In this document: in pieces, positions 1 through 9,192 of the stretch
How positions within the stretch are numbered: the first letter of the stretch is position 1
Layout of the letters: the number at the start of each line of letters is the position of its first letter
Source: Rhizobium sp. G21
GTDB lineage: Bacteria > Pseudomonadota > Alphaproteobacteria > Rhizobiales > Rhizobiaceae
Length of the DNA: 64,000 nucleotides
Reading direction: 5' to 3'
Assembly (NCBI RefSeq): GCF_014158035.1
Contig: NZ_JACFXW010000001.1
Coordinates: 3,946,001-4,010,000, forward strand
Notes under the pieces: generated by a model
The model's database searches: none
Told to the model about the DNA's origin: nothing
The model's input: the letters and a program-made list of their open reading frames with translations, nothing else
Position numbers and translations under genes: made by a program

Positions 1-1133
1 CCGCCGCCGAGTATGCCGTCGATCTTGCCGACGTCGTGGCCAAGCGCCTGCAGCTTGGTCTGCAACGCCTTCATCGAGTCGGTGTCGAGACCGGGCTCGG
101 GATTGCCCTTCTGGTAGGGCGGCGCGCCGGCCAGCCGCGTGGCGAAATAGGCGGCGGAGGTGGTGTAGATGAACGACTTGTTCCACTCGAGATAGATGGC
201 GAAGTTCGGATAAGTCAGGAAGGCCGGTCCAAACCTCCCCTGCGGCAGCACCAGCGCCGCGTCGAGCTGGCCGAAACCCGTATTGCCGTCGCGGGGCGTG
301 ACGCCGAGCGCGAACCAGTCCTGCGCCTTCAGACTTCCGCCGAGACCGCTTTTCTCGAATGGCACATTGTCCGGCAGGGTGACTTCCTGGATCCAGGGCT
401 CGCCCTTGCGGAAGCCCAGGCTCTGGATGAAGCGGGCGGCGGTGAGGATGACGTCGTCGTCGCTCTTCTTGAGGTTTACATGGCCGTCGCCGTCGCCATC
501 CGTGCCATAGGCGATGATGTCCTTGGGCAGCATCTGCACCATGCCGATTTCGCCCGCCCAGGCGCCGGTGTTGGTCTGAGGATCGAGATCGCCGTCGGCG
601 ACCATCTTGACGAGAGCGATCAATTGCGGCCGGAAGAGTTCGGGACGGCGGCAGTCATGCGCCAGCGACACCAGCGCGTTGCGGGTGTTGAAATCGCCCT
701 GTACGGCGCCGAAATCCGTCTCCAACGCCCAGAAGGCGGTGATCACCGGGGCCGGCACGCCATAATCGGCTTCGGCCTTGGCGAAGGTTGCGGCATGGTC
801 CTTCATCTTGCGCCGGCCGATATCGAGCCGCGCCTGGCTGACGACGCGTTTGGAGAATTCGAGGAAGGTCTGGCGGAAGACGCCCTGGCCGCGGTCCATC
901 GAAAGAACTTTGTTGTCGATGCGCGCGCCGGCCAGCGCCTCATCGGCGGCGGTCGCCGAAATACCCTGCGCCATGGCTTCGGCCTTCACGCCGTCGAGGA
1001 AGGCTGCGAGATCGCCGCCGCAGGCGACGGCGGGCGCCGCCGGCTGAGCGGGTTCGGCCGTCTGGGCCGAAGCGGGAAGGGAGGTCAGCGCGGTTATCGC
1101 GCAGAAGAGGGAAGCGGTCAGCGATCGCTGCAT
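1..1133 (-). CDS. Lytic murein transglycosylase, MltB-like (3' end beyond window)
   Basis: The minus strand reads open from an ATG at 1133 to the window edge with no stop, giving about 377 residues. It starts with a signal peptide (MQRSLTASLF... ending near PASA), so the product is periplasmic. The middle is an SLT_2/MltB-type transglycosylase domain: the stretch FWALETDFG carries the expected catalytic Glu, followed by GEIGMVQMLPKD and a DGDGDG loop. The last visible residues (TDSMKALQTKLQALG...) begin a PG_binding_1 domain cut by the edge. Such enzymes cleave the MurNAc-GlcNAc bond of peptidoglycan to form 1,6-anhydro ends. The family is clear; the exact paralogue is not. Confidence 0.9.
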   Translation of the reverse strand, partial: MQRSLTASLFCAITALTSLPASAQTAEPAQPAAPAVACGGDLAAFLDGVKAEAMAQGISATAADEALAGARIDNKVLSMDRGQGVFRQTFLEFSKRVVSQARLDIGRRKMKDHAATFAKAEADYGVPAPVITAFWALETDFGAVQGDFNTRNALVSLAHDCRRPELFRPQLIALVKMVADGDLDPQTNTGAWAGEIGMVQMLPKDIIAYGTDGDGDGHVNLKKSDDDVILTAARFIQSLGFRKGEPWIQEVTLPDNVPFEKSGLGGSLKAQDWFALGVTPRDGNTGFGQLDAALVLPQGRFGPAFLTYPNFAIYLEWNKSFIYTTSAAYFATRLAGAPPYQKGNPEPGLDTDSMKALQTKLQALGHDVGKIDGILGG

Positions 1134-1260
1134 GATGAACCTTCCGAAAGAGCAATTTTCGCGAAAGGTTTTTCAGAGAATTATGGCGGATGCAAGCCAA
1201 AATCCCAGAGGATAGGAAGGCGTGAAGCGGGACCGGCGGTCGTGGGCTTCACGCCCGAGG

Positions 1261-2042
1261 TCACATTTCTGCGACGGCCGTCAGCCAGTTGCGCCAGTTC
1301 TTTTGGAGCCGGCGAAGACGTTGATGTCGGTGTCGCCCTTGATGCCGGGAATGCGCCCGGTGCTGGTGTATTGCCAGAAAGCCCAACGGCGGTCCGTATA
1401 GATGTTGTTGGGGTGATCAGCCACCGCGCGCAGCCAGAAGTGATAATTCTTGAACTCGCCGACGAGAATGTCGCGATGGAAATCGACCGTGGTGTAGATG
1501 ATCGGACGCTTGCCGTAATGGGCTTCGAGACGGTTGAGGAAGCGCTGCAATTCCTGCACGGCCGTCAGCTTGGACGGGCGATAGCGGCAGTTCTTGGACT
1601 CGCCGTTCCATTCCACGTCGAGCACCGGCGGCAGCACCATGGCGGCCTTCGGCACGTTGGCGATGAACCAATCGGCCTGCTGATCGGCGGTCGAGCAGAA
1701 GTAGTAGAAGTGATAGGGCGCATGCGGTACGCCGGCGGCCTTGGCGGCGCGCCAGTTGTCATGGAAACGGTTGTCGATATTGTCCTTGCCCTCGGTCGCC
1801 TTGATGAAGGCGAACGCGACGCCGGAGCCGCGCACCTGCCGCCAGTCGATGTCGCCGTTCCATTTGGATACGTCGATGCCATGGACAGGGTGGTGATGCG
1901 GGGTCTTCGGCCCGAAATCCTGCGGATCCATGTCTTGGAAGCGCGGAGGCACGGAGGCCGTTTCCACGAGGTCGTACTCGACAGACGAGCATGACGCCAT
2001 CGCTAGCAGCAAGGGCATGACGAAAAGCGCGAAGCGACGCAT
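1261..2042 (-). CDS. GH25 family lysozyme, putative lipoprotein (frameshift near its 3' end)
   Basis: This is a 1,4-beta-N-acetylmuramidase of glycoside hydrolase family 25. The ATG at 2042 follows a GGGGGA ribosome site. A hydrophobic leader ends in a poor lipobox with Cys18, suggesting outer-membrane anchoring. HGIDVSKW (about residue 54) and LDVEWNG (141-147, the DxE catalytic pair) are the family signatures, and TDIN near the end is also typical. In the first frame the protein stops at 1281 after GSKRTGATG. Adding one base to the four-T run at 1301-1304 gives GSKKNWRNWLTAVAEM ending at 1261, as expected for the family's Trp-rich tail, so an indel error is likely. It lies downstream of the btaAB genes on the same strand and upstream of the MltB-like gene. 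Confidence 0.9.
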
Positions 2043-2212
2043 TTTTCCCCCGATAAGACGCAATACAAAACCCCTGCCGCCTGCCGCTCATCACGTCAAC
2101 TCAGGGCGTAAGCGCCGATCCTGCGGCATCATCGTAAAGAATCGGTTAGTTTCCAAGCGGAAATTGCATCTTTCGGCTTGCGCGTCGCTTTCGGCGAGGG
2201 CAACTGCCCGTG

Positions 2213-2878
2213 TCAGCCCCGGGAGCGCCGGATGATCGCCCGCCAGGCGTAACCGCGCCGCAGCGACGAAAATTCGAAATCGCCCCCATTCGCCTGCGAA
2301 TGTTTCTCCATGACCGTCCCGAGATCTGCTCGGGGAGAAACGTGAAAACGCCCCAACCAGGCGAACAGCATCGTGCGGAACGGCGTCGGCAGATCCTCCT
2401 GCTGGCCGAAATCGACCACATGCAGCGAGCCGCCGGGCTTCAGCGCCTGAACGCTTTGCTCGATCGTGCGCTCCCAGTCCGGGATCATGGAGAGCGCATA
2501 GGAAATCAGGATACGGTCGAAACCCGCCACGCCGAATTCGGCCGGCGTGAAGCGCGCGGCGTCGGCCAGGCGGAGCACAGGCGCCGGCATGCCTTCGATG
2601 GTCAGCGTCTTCTCTGCGCTCGCCAGCATTTCCGCCGATATGTCGAGGCCGAATTGGCGAATGCCGGGGTGCAGTCTTGCGGCGAGCGCCAGGTTGCGGC
2701 CCGTGCCGCAGCCGACTTCCAACAGGCTCTGCCGGGCGGTCATCGTCAGCCCGCGGATCGTCTCGTCGCGGCCGAGCAGGTAATATTTGCGGGTGAGATC
2801 ATAGATATGGCGCTGATGGCGGTAGATGTCGTCCATCAGGCCGGAATGATTGCGGGCGGCGAGGGTCTGGTCGGTCAT
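2213..2878 (-). CDS. btaB: S-adenosylmethionine:diacylglycerylhomoserine N-methyltransferase BtaB
   Basis: A 221-residue class I SAM methyltransferase. Motif I is LLEVGCGTGRNLALAA at about residues 52-67, the acidic ribose-binding position is in FGLDIS, and post-motif III is ALKPGGSLHVVDF. Its ATG overlaps the stop of btaA by four bases (ATGA), so the two are translationally coupled. With BtaA directly upstream the specific assignment is to BtaB, which adds three methyl groups to diacylglycerylhomoserine to make the betaine lipid DGTS. In rhizobia this phosphorus-free lipid replaces phospholipids under phosphate limitation. No convincing Pho box was seen upstream of the pair. Confidence 0.93.
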   Translation of the reverse strand: MTDQTLAARNHSGLMDDIYRHQRHIYDLTRKYYLLGRDETIRGLTMTARQSLLEVGCGTGRNLALAARLHPGIRQFGLDISAEMLASAEKTLTIEGMPAPVLRLADAARFTPAEFGVAGFDRILISYALSMIPDWERTIEQSVQALKPGGSLHVVDFGQQEDLPTPFRTMLFAWLGRFHVSPRADLGTVMEKHSQANGGDFEFSSLRRGYAWRAIIRRSRG

Positions 2879-4125
2879 GGCGTCTTCTCGTAGATGTGGA
2901 AGCCGCCATAGATGGCGGAGCGATCCCTTCTGCCGAGCGCGACCGACTGTTCTCGGCGATAAAGCCAGGCGGCGTCGATCTCCGGCGCGAGGCGGCCCGC
3001 CACGACGCTCTTGTCCGCGGCGGTGCGGAAGATGACGCGCGCGCCGGGCCGGGCGGTGCGGGTGATTTCACGCCAGAGCGTGTCGATCTGCGCGTCGGTC
3101 ATCCAGTCCTGCGCGTCCAGCAGCACGTAGCGGTCCATGCTTGCGGCCGCCTTGCCCTCGAGAATATGCACGACATTGTCATGGTGCAGCGTGACGCGGT
3201 CGAGATTGGCGCGGATCGCCTGATAATTGTCGAGCGCCAGATAGGGCGGCAGCTTTCCCTCGGTCGGCCGAGGGTAGCGACGCGCGAAAGCCTGCCAGGC
3301 GAAATAATTGTCCTGGAGCGGAAAATGACAGGCCAGTTTCTCCACCCGTTCGCGCAACACGCCGGCCAGCGTCTTTTCGTCGGTCAGGCTGGCGAGTTCG
3401 TCGAACTGGCGCGGCGGAATGCCCAGGCCGAACAGCGAGCTCTTGCGCGCCGTGATCCAACGCACCGCCTTGCGATCGAAGACGGGGGCGATGCGGCGAT
3501 CGAAGAAATCGCGCTGTTCCTCGAGGTTGCGGGCCTGCATGAGCTCGTTGAGGTCGACGCCGTAGAAGCGCGCGGCGATGTGGCTGGCGCCGATGAAGCG
3601 GCCGAGCAGGCCCGTGCGGTAGAAATTGCCGTTGAACACTTCGATGCGGCGCTTGCCGTTCAGGCGGCGGCCTTCCCAGTAGCGACGGCTCTTCGCATCG
3701 AGATGCGGAGCGATGAAGCGGTCATAGGCGGCGCTGTTGGCCCGCTCGTTGGCGGCGCCGAAAAAGCGCATTACGTCGGCATGGGCGGGAAGATGGCGGA
3801 AGGCGGCGATCTTCAGCCGGTTGAGCGCGATGTGGCTGGCGTTGAGATCGGCGACGTCGATGCTCTCGGGACCCTTGGCGAGATAGGTCAACATGTTGCA
3901 GCCGCCGGAAGCGATCGTCAGCAGGCGGTGATGGGGCTCCAGCTCCATCGCGGCGAGGTCGACTTCGGGGTCTTCCCAAATCTGCGGATAGACGAGACCT
4001 GAGAAGAGAAGTCCGAAGATGCGCTCCGATATTCCGTCGAGGCTGAGCGCCCGATGCTGAAGCAGAGCGCCCTTCAAGCGCTCGTCAAGGCCGATGCGTC
4101 GCTTGTGGATGATGGCGTCGATCAT
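2875..4125 (-). CDS. btaA: S-adenosylmethionine:diacylglycerol 3-amino-3-carboxypropyltransferase BtaA
   Basis: A 416-residue BtaA (DUF3419) protein. It transfers the 3-amino-3-carboxypropyl group of SAM to diacylglycerol, the first step of betaine-lipid (DGTS) synthesis. Family features are FSGLVYPQIWEDPEVDLAAM near the N terminus, a SAM-site-like LTIASGGCNMLTYL at about 70, and HILEGKAAASMDRYVLLDAQDWM in the C-terminal half. The ATG at 4125 (after a GAGGGG site) is preferred over an in-frame TTG six bases upstream. It is the first gene of a btaA-btaB pair and diverges from the GGDEF-EAL gene. Confidence 0.95.
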   Translation of the reverse strand: MIDAIIHKRRIGLDERLKGALLQHRALSLDGISERIFGLLFSGLVYPQIWEDPEVDLAAMELEPHHRLLTIASGGCNMLTYLAKGPESIDVADLNASHIALNRLKIAAFRHLPAHADVMRFFGAANERANSAAYDRFIAPHLDAKSRRYWEGRRLNGKRRIEVFNGNFYRTGLLGRFIGASHIAARFYGVDLNELMQARNLEEQRDFFDRRIAPVFDRKAVRWITARKSSLFGLGIPPRQFDELASLTDEKTLAGVLRERVEKLACHFPLQDNYFAWQAFARRYPRPTEGKLPPYLALDNYQAIRANLDRVTLHHDNVVHILEGKAAASMDRYVLLDAQDWMTDAQIDTLWREITRTARPGARVIFRTAADKSVVAGRLAPEIDAAWLYRREQSVALGRRDRSAIYGGFHIYEKTP

Positions 4126-4295
4126 GTGCAATCCCCTCGATCCAACGGATGCGTAGCGAATATTGCAAATGCGCGACGGTTTGATGACGAAGATTGTGGG
4201 CGATTGGCCCGAATTGAACCGCCGGACGCGGAATCCGTTTACCGCAAGTTAAGACTTCGCGACTAGCTTCTGATTCATCACCAGGAGCGGCGAAC

Positions 4296-5882
4296 ATGAT
4301 GTTGCGAACGTTTCTGCCGAGGATGTCTCAGCGATATGCTTTCGCTGGCTCGGCAATAGGGGCGTTACTGCCCATAATCGGATTGACGGCGGAAGCCGTG
4401 ACGAGAGTGAAGGGAGCGCCCGTCGCATCGACGGGATTGACGCCGACCCAGGCTCTCATGCTGACGGCCCCCATCTTGTGCGGGCTGGCCTTTCATCGCA
4501 TCGGCGCGCTCAAGGAGGCGCTTGAGCGTCGTCTCGAACAGCGTGACCGCGCCGCCCGGCAACTCTTCGAACTCTCGCTTCGCGACCGCTTGACCGGCGC
4601 AGCCAATCGGCGCGCCCTCGAACTCGAAATCGAGCGCTTCGTCGAAGCCAAGCGGCATGGCCGCTTCCGCCCGGCGATCCTGCTGATGGATCTCGACAAG
4701 TTCAAGCAGGTCAACGACATGCTGGGCCACGACGCCGGCGACGAGTTGCTGCGCGCCTTCGCCGCCCGCCTCGGCGCCGTTCTCGGTCCGCTGGCGCGGC
4801 TGTTTCGCCTCGGCGGCGATGAGTTCGTCGTCACCGTAGCAGGCGAGCCGCGCGACAGCGACGTCGAGCGTCTCTGCCGGGTGATCGAGACTGCGGCGGC
4901 CGAGCCTTATGATCTCGGCGGCGGCCGCGTGGCCTGCAGCGTGTCGATCGGCGTCTGCTACATCGAAGAGAACGACCAGAATATCGGCGACCTCATGCGC
5001 CGCGCCGACAGCGCGCTCTATGTCGCTAAGGACGTGGCCGGCTCGACACATATCTTTCATACGCCGGCTCTCGGCCGGGCGGTCGACGAACAGGCGCGTC
5101 TCGAAGAAGAGATCGCCTCGGGCGTGCGCAACGACGAATTCTTCCTCGAATACCAACCGATCATGCATGCCGAACAGCGGCGCGTGAACGCATTCGAAGC
5201 CCTGCTGCGCTGGCGGCATCCGCGTCGCGGCGCGCTGCGGCCGGACGCTTTTCTCGATGTGGCGCGGCGTTCCGGGCATATCATGCGCATCGGGCGGATG
5301 GTGTTTTCCAAGGCGATCGCCAACGCAGCCGATTGGCCCGAGGAAATCGGCGTGTCGGTGAATGTCAGCGGCGACGAGTTTCGCGATCCCGGTCTCGTGC
5401 GGCATGTCCGGCAATGCCTGGACCAGCATCGCGTCGATCCGCGCCGGTTGACGATTGAAGTGAAGGAAGAAGCCTTCCTCGTCGACGAAGACAGTATTCG
5501 CCTGGCGCTTCTCGCCCTCAAGGACATGGGCGTGCGTATCGCCCTCGACGATTTCGGCGTGGGTTGCTCGTCGATCAACCACCTGAGACGGTTTCCGCTC
5601 GACCAGTTGAAGGTCGATCGCTCCTTCGCACGGGGCCTGGGAGACGGAGGCCAGGACCGCGAACTGGTCGACATCATGGTTCGGCTCGGAAAGGCGTTCA
5701 ACATCGGCGCGACGATCGAAGGCGTCGAAACACAGACACAATTGGATCTGGCGGTAGGACTGGGCGCGACGTCGCTGCAGGGCTACATGATCTCCCGCCC
5801 GATCGCTGCAGATACGGTTCAGTCGCTGTTTGTGGCTGCGGGTCCATCGCCCCTAGGGCCCGCCCACTTCGCAAGCGCCTGA
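4296..5882 (+). CDS. Membrane GGDEF-EAL protein (cyclic di-GMP synthesis and breakdown)
   Basis: 528 residues. Two short hydrophobic segments (about 14-35 and 48-66) are followed by a short charged linker, a GGDEF domain and an EAL domain. GGDEF at 173-177 is intact; the RxxD inhibitory site usually just before it is not seen. The EAL domain keeps EALLRW (301-306), the Asn of NVSGDEF, TIEVKE, DDFG, LKVDR, EGVET and QGY, so both activities look possible. This would be a bifunctional c-di-GMP enzyme of unknown signal input. The ATG at 4296 sits eight bases after AGGAG; a second ATG follows at 4299. It is divergent from btaA. Confidence 0.95.
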   Translation: MMLRTFLPRMSQRYAFAGSAIGALLPIIGLTAEAVTRVKGAPVASTGLTPTQALMLTAPILCGLAFHRIGALKEALERRLEQRDRAARQLFELSLRDRLTGAANRRALELEIERFVEAKRHGRFRPAILLMDLDKFKQVNDMLGHDAGDELLRAFAARLGAVLGPLARLFRLGGDEFVVTVAGEPRDSDVERLCRVIETAAAEPYDLGGGRVACSVSIGVCYIEENDQNIGDLMRRADSALYVAKDVAGSTHIFHTPALGRAVDEQARLEEEIASGVRNDEFFLEYQPIMHAEQRRVNAFEALLRWRHPRRGALRPDAFLDVARRSGHIMRIGRMVFSKAIANAADWPEEIGVSVNVSGDEFRDPGLVRHVRQCLDQHRVDPRRLTIEVKEEAFLVDEDSIRLALLALKDMGVRIALDDFGVGCSSINHLRRFPLDQLKVDRSFARGLGDGGQDRELVDIMVRLGKAFNIGATIEGVETQTQLDLAVGLGATSLQGYMISRPIAADTVQSLFVAAGPSPLGPAHFASA

Positions 5883-5960
5883 ACCGCGCTCGGAAGTTGG
5901 GGAAGGCGCGCCCCTTCGCTCTTCCCCAACAACCGATTTCCTGCTCAAGACAGGAAACCT

Positions 5961-6026
5961 GAACTGCGTTGACTTCATTGGAAAGCAACAGCCCCCAAAG
6001 GCTTTCCTTCGAGGTCGACGCAGTTC
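5961..6026. repeat. Long imperfect palindrome before the serine hydrolase gene
   Basis: GAACTGCGTTGACTTC at 5961-5976 pairs with GAGGTCGACGCAGTTC at 6011-6026 (16 pairs including two G-U). Inside this, after a small internal loop, GGAAAGC (5980-5986) pairs with GCTTTCC (6001-6007) around a 14-base loop. The element lies between the GGDEF-EAL stop and the next gene start at 6048. There is no T tract on either side, so it is not a standard terminator. It could be a structured 5' leader or a dispersed palindromic element. Confidence 0.65.
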
Positions 6027-6047
6027 ATTCTATTGTGGAGACTCTCT

Positions 6048-7451
6048 ATGAAACTCATCGCCCGGATCCTGGCCTGGCTGGTCGCTCTCGTCGTCGTCGC
6101 CGCCATCGGCGCCGTCGGCTGGCTATACATCAATCCGCCCGAAGAGTTTCGCGTCGCCAACGCCTATTCGGCCAAGATCGTCTGTTCGAGCGTCTTCGTC
6201 TCCGGCCGCAAGGCGGAGGAGGTGCTGGCAGACGATGTGCAGGCCCCCGGCCACTGGCTGCTGAAATATGTATCGGTGTCCAAGGGCCAGGACCTCGTGA
6301 CGGCCAAGCTGTTCGGCTTCATCGCCGCCGAAACGGCGGTTTATCGCCCTGGTCTCGGCTGTGCGTCGGCCCCGAACGGCGATCCCGACGCAGTCCGCGC
6401 CGTGGCCTTCAAGAGCCCGCCCGTGATACCGCCCGTTTCCGACTTCGAATGGCCGCTGGGCGATACGGTCAGCCGCAGCGCCGACGCGCGCGCCGAAGCG
6501 CTGCTCGCCGATCCCAAGCTGATCGGACCCGGCGCGCGGGCGTTGGTGGTGGTGAAGGACGGCCGCCTCATCGCCGAGGCCTATGCGCCCGGTTTCAATG
6601 CGGAGACGCCGCTGCTCGGCTGGTCCATGACCAAGACGGTCGCCGGCGCGCTCGCCGCGCTGCGCATGCAGGACGGCGCGCTCTCCTGGGACAAGGCCAA
6701 GCTTTTCCCCGACTGGACCGATGGTCGCGCCGACATTACCGTCGCGCACCTGATGGCGATGACTAGCGGCCTGTCTCTCAATGAGAGCTATGGCGATGTC
6801 GACGACGTCACCCGCATGCTGTTTCTCGAGCCCGACCAGGCGAAATTCGTGCGCGACAAGCCGCTCGAAGCCCAGCCGGGTGAAACGTTCGAATACACCA
6901 CCGGCACGGCGGTGCTGCTGGCGCGGGCGGTGCAGGACACGTTCGCCGATCGTGACGCTGCGCTCGCCTATCCGCGTCAGGCGCTGTTTGCGCCGATCGG
7001 CATGCGCTCGGCGATTTTCGAGACGGATGAGACGGGCACGTTCTCCGCCGGTTCGCTGCTTTATGCGACGGCGCGGGACTGGGCGCGCTTCGGTCTGCTG
7101 CTCGCCAATGGCGGCGACTGGAACGGCGAACAGATCCTGCCGGTCGACTATATCGAGCGCGTCGGGCGCGCGAGCGCCCTGTCGGGTGGGCGTTATACAG
7201 AGGCTCTGGCCTGGAAAAGCGGCGCCGGTCGCGCTACGGTCGAAGAGACTGGCCTTCCCGCCGACGCCTTCTGGGCGCTCGGCCATGACGGCCAATCTAT
7301 CGCGATGATCCCCTCGGCCAATCTCGTCGTCGTCCGGCTGGGCCTGACGCCCTCTGCGCTCGGCTATGATCCTGCGCCCTTGGTCAAGGCGTTGCTCGCC
7401 GCGACCTTGGAGCCTCTGCCGGAACCCGAGCCGGAACCGGCGCAGCCTTGA
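6048..7451 (+). CDS. Beta-lactamase family serine hydrolase (class C / EstB-like)
   Basis: 467 residues with one N-terminal membrane segment or uncleaved signal (about 5-28), so the enzyme faces the periplasm. The beta-lactamase/transpeptidase-like fold is shown by WSMTK with Ser193 and Lys196 (S-x-x-K), by YTTGTAVLLA as the second motif Tyr region, and by HDGQS near the C terminus in the place of KTG. It ends in a Pro-Glu tail. Relatives include carboxylesterases, 6-aminohexanoate-dimer hydrolases and low-molecular-weight penicillin-binding proteins; the substrate cannot be told. The ATG at 6048 is chosen because GTGGAG stands just upstream of it. Confidence 0.88.
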   Translation: MKLIARILAWLVALVVVAAIGAVGWLYINPPEEFRVANAYSAKIVCSSVFVSGRKAEEVLADDVQAPGHWLLKYVSVSKGQDLVTAKLFGFIAAETAVYRPGLGCASAPNGDPDAVRAVAFKSPPVIPPVSDFEWPLGDTVSRSADARAEALLADPKLIGPGARALVVVKDGRLIAEAYAPGFNAETPLLGWSMTKTVAGALAALRMQDGALSWDKAKLFPDWTDGRADITVAHLMAMTSGLSLNESYGDVDDVTRMLFLEPDQAKFVRDKPLEAQPGETFEYTTGTAVLLARAVQDTFADRDAALAYPRQALFAPIGMRSAIFETDETGTFSAGSLLYATARDWARFGLLLANGGDWNGEQILPVDYIERVGRASALSGGRYTEALAWKSGAGRATVEETGLPADAFWALGHDGQSIAMIPSANLVVVRLGLTPSALGYDPAPLVKALLAATLEPLPEPEPEPAQP

Positions 7452-7668
7452 CCATTCTCGTCGAGTGAGCCGAGACCGCACGTCGTCTTGCGCGGTGCGT
7501 GCGGTTCGGTGGCCGGACAATGATCGTCAAGCGGCGACGCTCTGTCGAGCATCCCACGATGACGCCGCGATCCGGCGCAAGCTGATTGTGTTGGTGAGGG
7601 CGTTGGCGGCGCGATATCGCCAGAGGTGGTTCGAAGCTGCGCCGGTCTGATCGGCGCCAAGCTCCAAA

Positions 7669-8694
7669 TCAATCCGCGTGAATGACTTCCAGAAGCTGCT
7701 TCTTCTTGGCCTGGTAATAATAACCGGTGCGATAGAGCCAGTCGGCCTTGGCGACGTCCTTGTCGGCGGTCAGCCAGGCGCCGCGTAGATATTTCACCGC
7801 ATATTTCAGATTGGTTTCCGCATCGAGCAAGCCGTTCGGCGAGCCTTTGTAGCCCATGCCCTGGGCGGTGCGATAGCGAATCTGCATCAGGCCGAAATTG
7901 CCGCGATGCACGGCGCCGGGATTGTAATTGCTTTCGCGCCGCGCGACCTTGTGGACCAGATGCTCGGGCACCTCGTAGAGCGCCGCATATTTGGAAATGA
8001 GCTGATTGAGATCGGCGTTCTTGCTCGACGTGATGGAGCTGAAGGCGCTGGCCGACGGCTGGGCTGCGAAAGCCGTGGCGGCCGAGGGATCGGCGCTGGC
8101 GACCTGGATGCTGGCCGCGGGCTTCGCGGCAGGCGCCCCGAGGCGCGTGGCGAAGATCGCGGCGACATCGGGCTGACCGAAACTGTCGGCCATGACCGCC
8201 GTCTTGCGCGCCTGCTTCGCAGCCGGCTCGGTCGAAGTTTCGACGGTGGACTGCGCCGCCGCCGGAGCGGTCTCGGCGGTCGCGGTCGGCTGCGCTGCAG
8301 CGTCCGCGGCGGTCGCCGTTTGCTGGAGAATCGGGGTCGGCACCGAAGTCGGCGGCAGTTCCGCCATTGCCGAAGGATCGACCGAAGCCACTTCCACCGC
8401 GTTGAAGGCCTGGGCCGCGTCGGTGATCGGCTTGGGGGAGGGGATGGCGTAGGCCATCGATACGGTCTTGTCGGTGGCGAGATCGACGGGCGAGATCGGA
8501 GTCGGCGTCGTGGTCAGCATCGCCGTGCTGGACGTATTGACCGTCTGAAGCTGCGTGGTCATCGCCACCTGCTGCGCCGCCGGCTTCGTCTCCAGTTTCG
8601 CCGAGTTGACCTTGGCGGACTGGCAGGACGCCGTCAGTCCCACCGCGCCTGAAATCAGCGCGATCCGTGTGGCATGCGTCACGTATTTTTTCAT
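7669..8694 (-). CDS. Lytic transglycosylase, SLT domain lipoprotein
   Basis: 341 residues. The ATG at 8694 gives a lipoprotein signal ending LTAS-Cys24. A long Ala/Thr/Pro-rich, low-complexity region follows to about residue 220. The C-terminal SLT (goose lysozyme-like) domain has the catalytic Glu in RRESNYNPGA, then GNFGLMQIRYRTAQGMG and the LKYAVKYLRGAW helix. It would cleave glycan strands from the outer-membrane side. The gene is convergent with the serine hydrolase. A CtrA-like box at 8903-8917 lies about 210 bases upstream. Confidence 0.92.
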   Translation of the reverse strand: MKKYVTHATRIALISGAVGLTASCQSAKVNSAKLETKPAAQQVAMTTQLQTVNTSSTAMLTTTPTPISPVDLATDKTVSMAYAIPSPKPITDAAQAFNAVEVASVDPSAMAELPPTSVPTPILQQTATAADAAAQPTATAETAPAAAQSTVETSTEPAAKQARKTAVMADSFGQPDVAAIFATRLGAPAAKPAASIQVASADPSAATAFAAQPSASAFSSITSSKNADLNQLISKYAALYEVPEHLVHKVARRESNYNPGAVHRGNFGLMQIRYRTAQGMGYKGSPNGLLDAETNLKYAVKYLRGAWLTADKDVAKADWLYRTGYYYQAKKKQLLEVIHAD

Positions 8695-9150
8695 TAACCC
8701 CGTCCGCTTTGTTGAGGTCCGTCCTCCCTTCGGAGGCGGAGAGTCTTCACAAATCGTTACGTCCTGATACTCGATTAAGGAACGCCAGACAAGCCGCCGT
8801 TCCCGCCAGTTCAATCCACGCTTGATTGCTGCATCTAGAATAAAATCATCGGTTACATTCTTGTCCGCGCTAATATGCTTAACGGATGATGAAGGATCAT
8901 GGTTAACGACGGGTTAATTCACGCCGTCGGGCGGACGAGGCATGAATGTCGGCGGGACGAGCGCAAGAGCAGAAGTGCCTGACTCTTCACGGTCTTGTGA
9001 TGGCCTGAGAACTTCCTGACGCTGGAGCCGAATGACGGCGCATGAGGGAAAAGCGGATCGGCGGCGCAACTGCAGGCGGAGAACGACGCATCAATTCTGC
9101 TGAACGCCAGACGGTTAACCGTAAGAAAAACTAAATTAAGAAATTCGGCT
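8695..9150. other. Intergenic region with no gene recognised
   Basis: About 455 bases between the start of the SLT lipoprotein gene and the terminator of pfp. No reading frame with recognisable content was seen. It contains the CtrA-like box at 8903-8917 and several AT-rich patches (8840-8925 and 9110-9145) suited to promoters. Confidence 0.5.
8903..8917. promoter_or_regulatory. CtrA-like binding site (TTAA-N7-TTAA)
   Basis: TTAACGACGGGTTAA matches the alphaproteobacterial CtrA full site of two TTAA half-sites seven bases apart. It lies about 210 bases upstream of the SLT lipoprotein gene on the minus strand. The distance is long, so its action on that gene is inference. Confidence 0.5.
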
Positions 9151-9182
9151 ATGCGGCGCGAAAACAGGCTTTCGCGCCGCAT
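9151..9182 (-). terminator. Strong hairpin terminator downstream of pfp
   Basis: ATGCGGCGCGAAA (9151-9163) and TTTCGCGCCGCAT (9170-9182) form a perfect 13-base-pair stem around the loop ACAGGC. It begins eleven bases beyond the pfp stop. There is no long T run on the minus strand, so it may also act as an mRNA-stabilising end. Confidence 0.65.
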
Positions 9183-9192
9183 ATTTCGGGTG

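Noticed and set aside
36..1994. Open frame of about 650 codons on the + strand
   Set aside because: The minus strand here carries two clear wall-lytic enzymes with signal peptides and catalytic motifs; the + frame is their shadow.
4126..4295. Pho box upstream of btaA
   Set aside because: No pair of CTGTCAT-like units at 11-base spacing could be found on either strand.
9114..9136. Second CtrA-like site near the pfp terminator
   Set aside because: The two TTAA units are too far apart for the seven-base spacing.
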